This document shows, piece by piece, positions 6,078-6,850 of a stretch of 6,850 nt of DNA. The DNA is from Candidatus Pacearchaeota archaeon CG10_big_fil_rev_8_21_14_0_10_32_14 (GTDB lineage Archaea > Nanobdellota > Nanobdellia > Pacearchaeales > GW2011-AR1): contig PFCY01000045.1 of NCBI GenBank assembly GCA_002763085.1, positions 560-7,409 on the forward strand. Direction: 5' to 3'. How positions within the stretch are numbered: the first letter of the stretch is position 1; each line of letters starts with the position of its first letter. The notes below the pieces were generated by a model, which was not told the origin of the DNA, did not search any database, and saw nothing but the letters and a program-made list of their open reading frames with translations. The position numbers and the translations under genes were made by a program.

Positions 6078-6713
6078 TTATATCACCATAAATACTGCAA
6101 TTATACTTATCAAACTTAGAGTTGCAAGGAATGCCCAAAGAACCATGTTCCCGAATAAAATCTTATTTCCGTCGAGGTCCGAAACAGGTATCATGTTAAA
6201 GAAAATGAAATATATGCTTAGAACGACAAAATTCATCTCTTGAGGCAGTCCAATGAAGTAAGCGATTATTGCAAGAAGAATGTTAGCAAATATTCCCGCT
6301 GCAGCTATGTAACCTATGTGGTCTTCTGTAATCTCGGAGAACCTATACAACCCGTGTCTTTTTGCAGCTCGATAAGTTTTAACTTTGACGTCGAAAACAA
6401 GCGAAGCCATCCATTGAAGGAAACCTACAGAAAATATTGTGAAGACAATTGGGAAAATAAGTCCTGCTGGAAAATTTCTTTTAAATCTATGGTGCGATTT
6501 GAATCCATATCTAGTTATTTCCCAAAGTCTTATATCAACTTCAGTCTCTAAAAAGAAAGCGGCAATTTTTTTTGCAAAAACATTAACTAAGATGATGATA
6601 AGAATAGCTAGAAGAACAAATGGATAGTTTTCAAACTTTTTGAGAACGGTGAGTGTAAATGCTAGAACAATTGAAACAAATATAATTGTCATGAATTCCT
6701 TAAAGTTTAACAT
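6078..6713 (-). CDS. M50 (site-2-protease-like) integral membrane protein lacking the HExxH motif
   Basis: A 211-residue protein with about six hydrophobic segments: 8-25, 31-47, 84-106, 133-156, 160-177 and 187-211. Two M50 landmarks are visible: AGIFAN (139-144), equivalent to the usual AGPxAN, and NMIPVSDLDG (173-182), equivalent to NLLPxxxLDG, which supplies the third zinc ligand Asp in active members. The HExxH helix expected early in the protein is absent: the matching place reads NVFAKKIAAFF (44-54), with no His or Glu pair. Proteolysis is therefore unlikely; a pseudoprotease role in membrane protein binding is possible. The loop from 56 to 82 (EVDIRLWEITRYGFKSHHRFK) is basic and aromatic. 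It is the first gene of the operon, with a TATA box 25 bases before its ATG. Confidence 0.8.
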   Translation of the reverse strand: MLNFKEFMTIIFVSIVLAFTLTVLKKFENYPFVLLAILIIILVNVFAKKIAAFFLETEVDIRLWEITRYGFKSHHRFKRNFPAGLIFPIVFTIFSVGFLQWMASLVFDVKVKTYRAAKRHGLYRFSEITEDHIGYIAAAGIFANILLAIIAYFIGLPQEMNFVVLSIYFIFFNMIPVSDLDGNKILFGNMVLWAFLATLSLISIIAVFMVI

Positions 6714-6734
6714 ATTATTAGCACTAAACGATTT

Positions 6735-6742
6735 TTTATAAA
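6735..6742 (-). promoter_or_regulatory. TATA box of the M50-like/74-residue/helicase operon
   Basis: TTTATAAA is centred 25 bases before the ATG at 6713 on the minus strand, followed by A-rich sequence. This spacing predicts a transcript starting at or next to the start codon. It is the only good promoter for the three minus-strand genes, which have no gaps between them. The remaining upstream sequence to 6850 holds no gene I can support. Confidence 0.55.
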
Positions 6743-6850
6743 CTTATTTATCCCTAAGGCTTCATCCCAAATTAAATTTTTTTGTGAGATTTTGTTTGTA
6801 ATTTACTTGCCAAACACACAACTTCGACCACCAACCAAGACCTTACCCCT

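Noticed and set aside
6240..6551. 103-codon plus-strand frame opposite the M50-like gene
   Set aside because: The minus-strand frame has coherent membrane helices and M50 landmarks; the plus-strand frame has none and no promoter.

Overview
The window looks like the chromosome of an AT-rich archaeon, most likely a small-genome DPANN lineage of the Pacearchaeota/Woesearchaeota type. The lineage is inferred, not proven. Supporting signs are Hef-type repair proteins (an archaeal family), TATA boxes about 25 bases before start codons with almost no leader, gene junctions of the form TAAAATG or ATGA, and a large anchored LamG/Cys-rich/M64-like metallopeptidase of a kind seen in such genomes.

Layout. 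(1) 1-498, plus strand: the 3' part of an RNA 2',3'-cyclic phosphodiesterase (ThpR/LigT); its start lies before the window. (2) 605-847, plus: an unrecognised 80-residue protein behind a TATA box. (3) 848-1071: a gene-free convergent gap of 224 bases containing a 158-base segment closed by perfect 13-base inverted repeats, richer in G+C than its surroundings and with inner hairpins. (4) 1072-1767, minus: an XPF/ERCC4-family nuclease, equivalent to the C-terminal half of Hef. (5) 1826-4192, plus: a 788-residue membrane-anchored LamG/MopE-like/M64-like metallopeptidase. (6) 4218-6713, minus: three tightly packed genes, read as an inactive-looking M50 (site-2-protease-like) membrane protein, a 74-residue two-helix membrane protein, and the SF2 helicase half of Hef.

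The main result is structural. The two halves of Hef lie on the same strand in the order helicase then nuclease, but the oppositely oriented peptidase gene separates them. The separating segment (1773-4205) is flanked by a perfect 16-base direct repeat, AATTCCGGCATTTTAA, at 1757-1772 and 4206-4221. On the minus strand this repeat is the end of the helicase gene (stop codon TAA) plus the first codons of the nuclease gene (ATG CCG GAA TT). Removing the segment with one repeat copy restores helicase-TAA-A-ATG-nuclease, the same one-base junction used between the M50-like and 74-residue genes upstream. The simplest reading is that a four-gene operon was interrupted by a one-gene cassette exactly at a gene start. 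This left the nuclease intact with a new upstream region, and a fossil start codon behind the helicase.

The helicase and nuclease should act together on stalled or branched replication forks. The peptidase should act outside the cell and has no visible functional tie to them. I see no rRNA, tRNA, CRISPR array or transposase/integrase gene.
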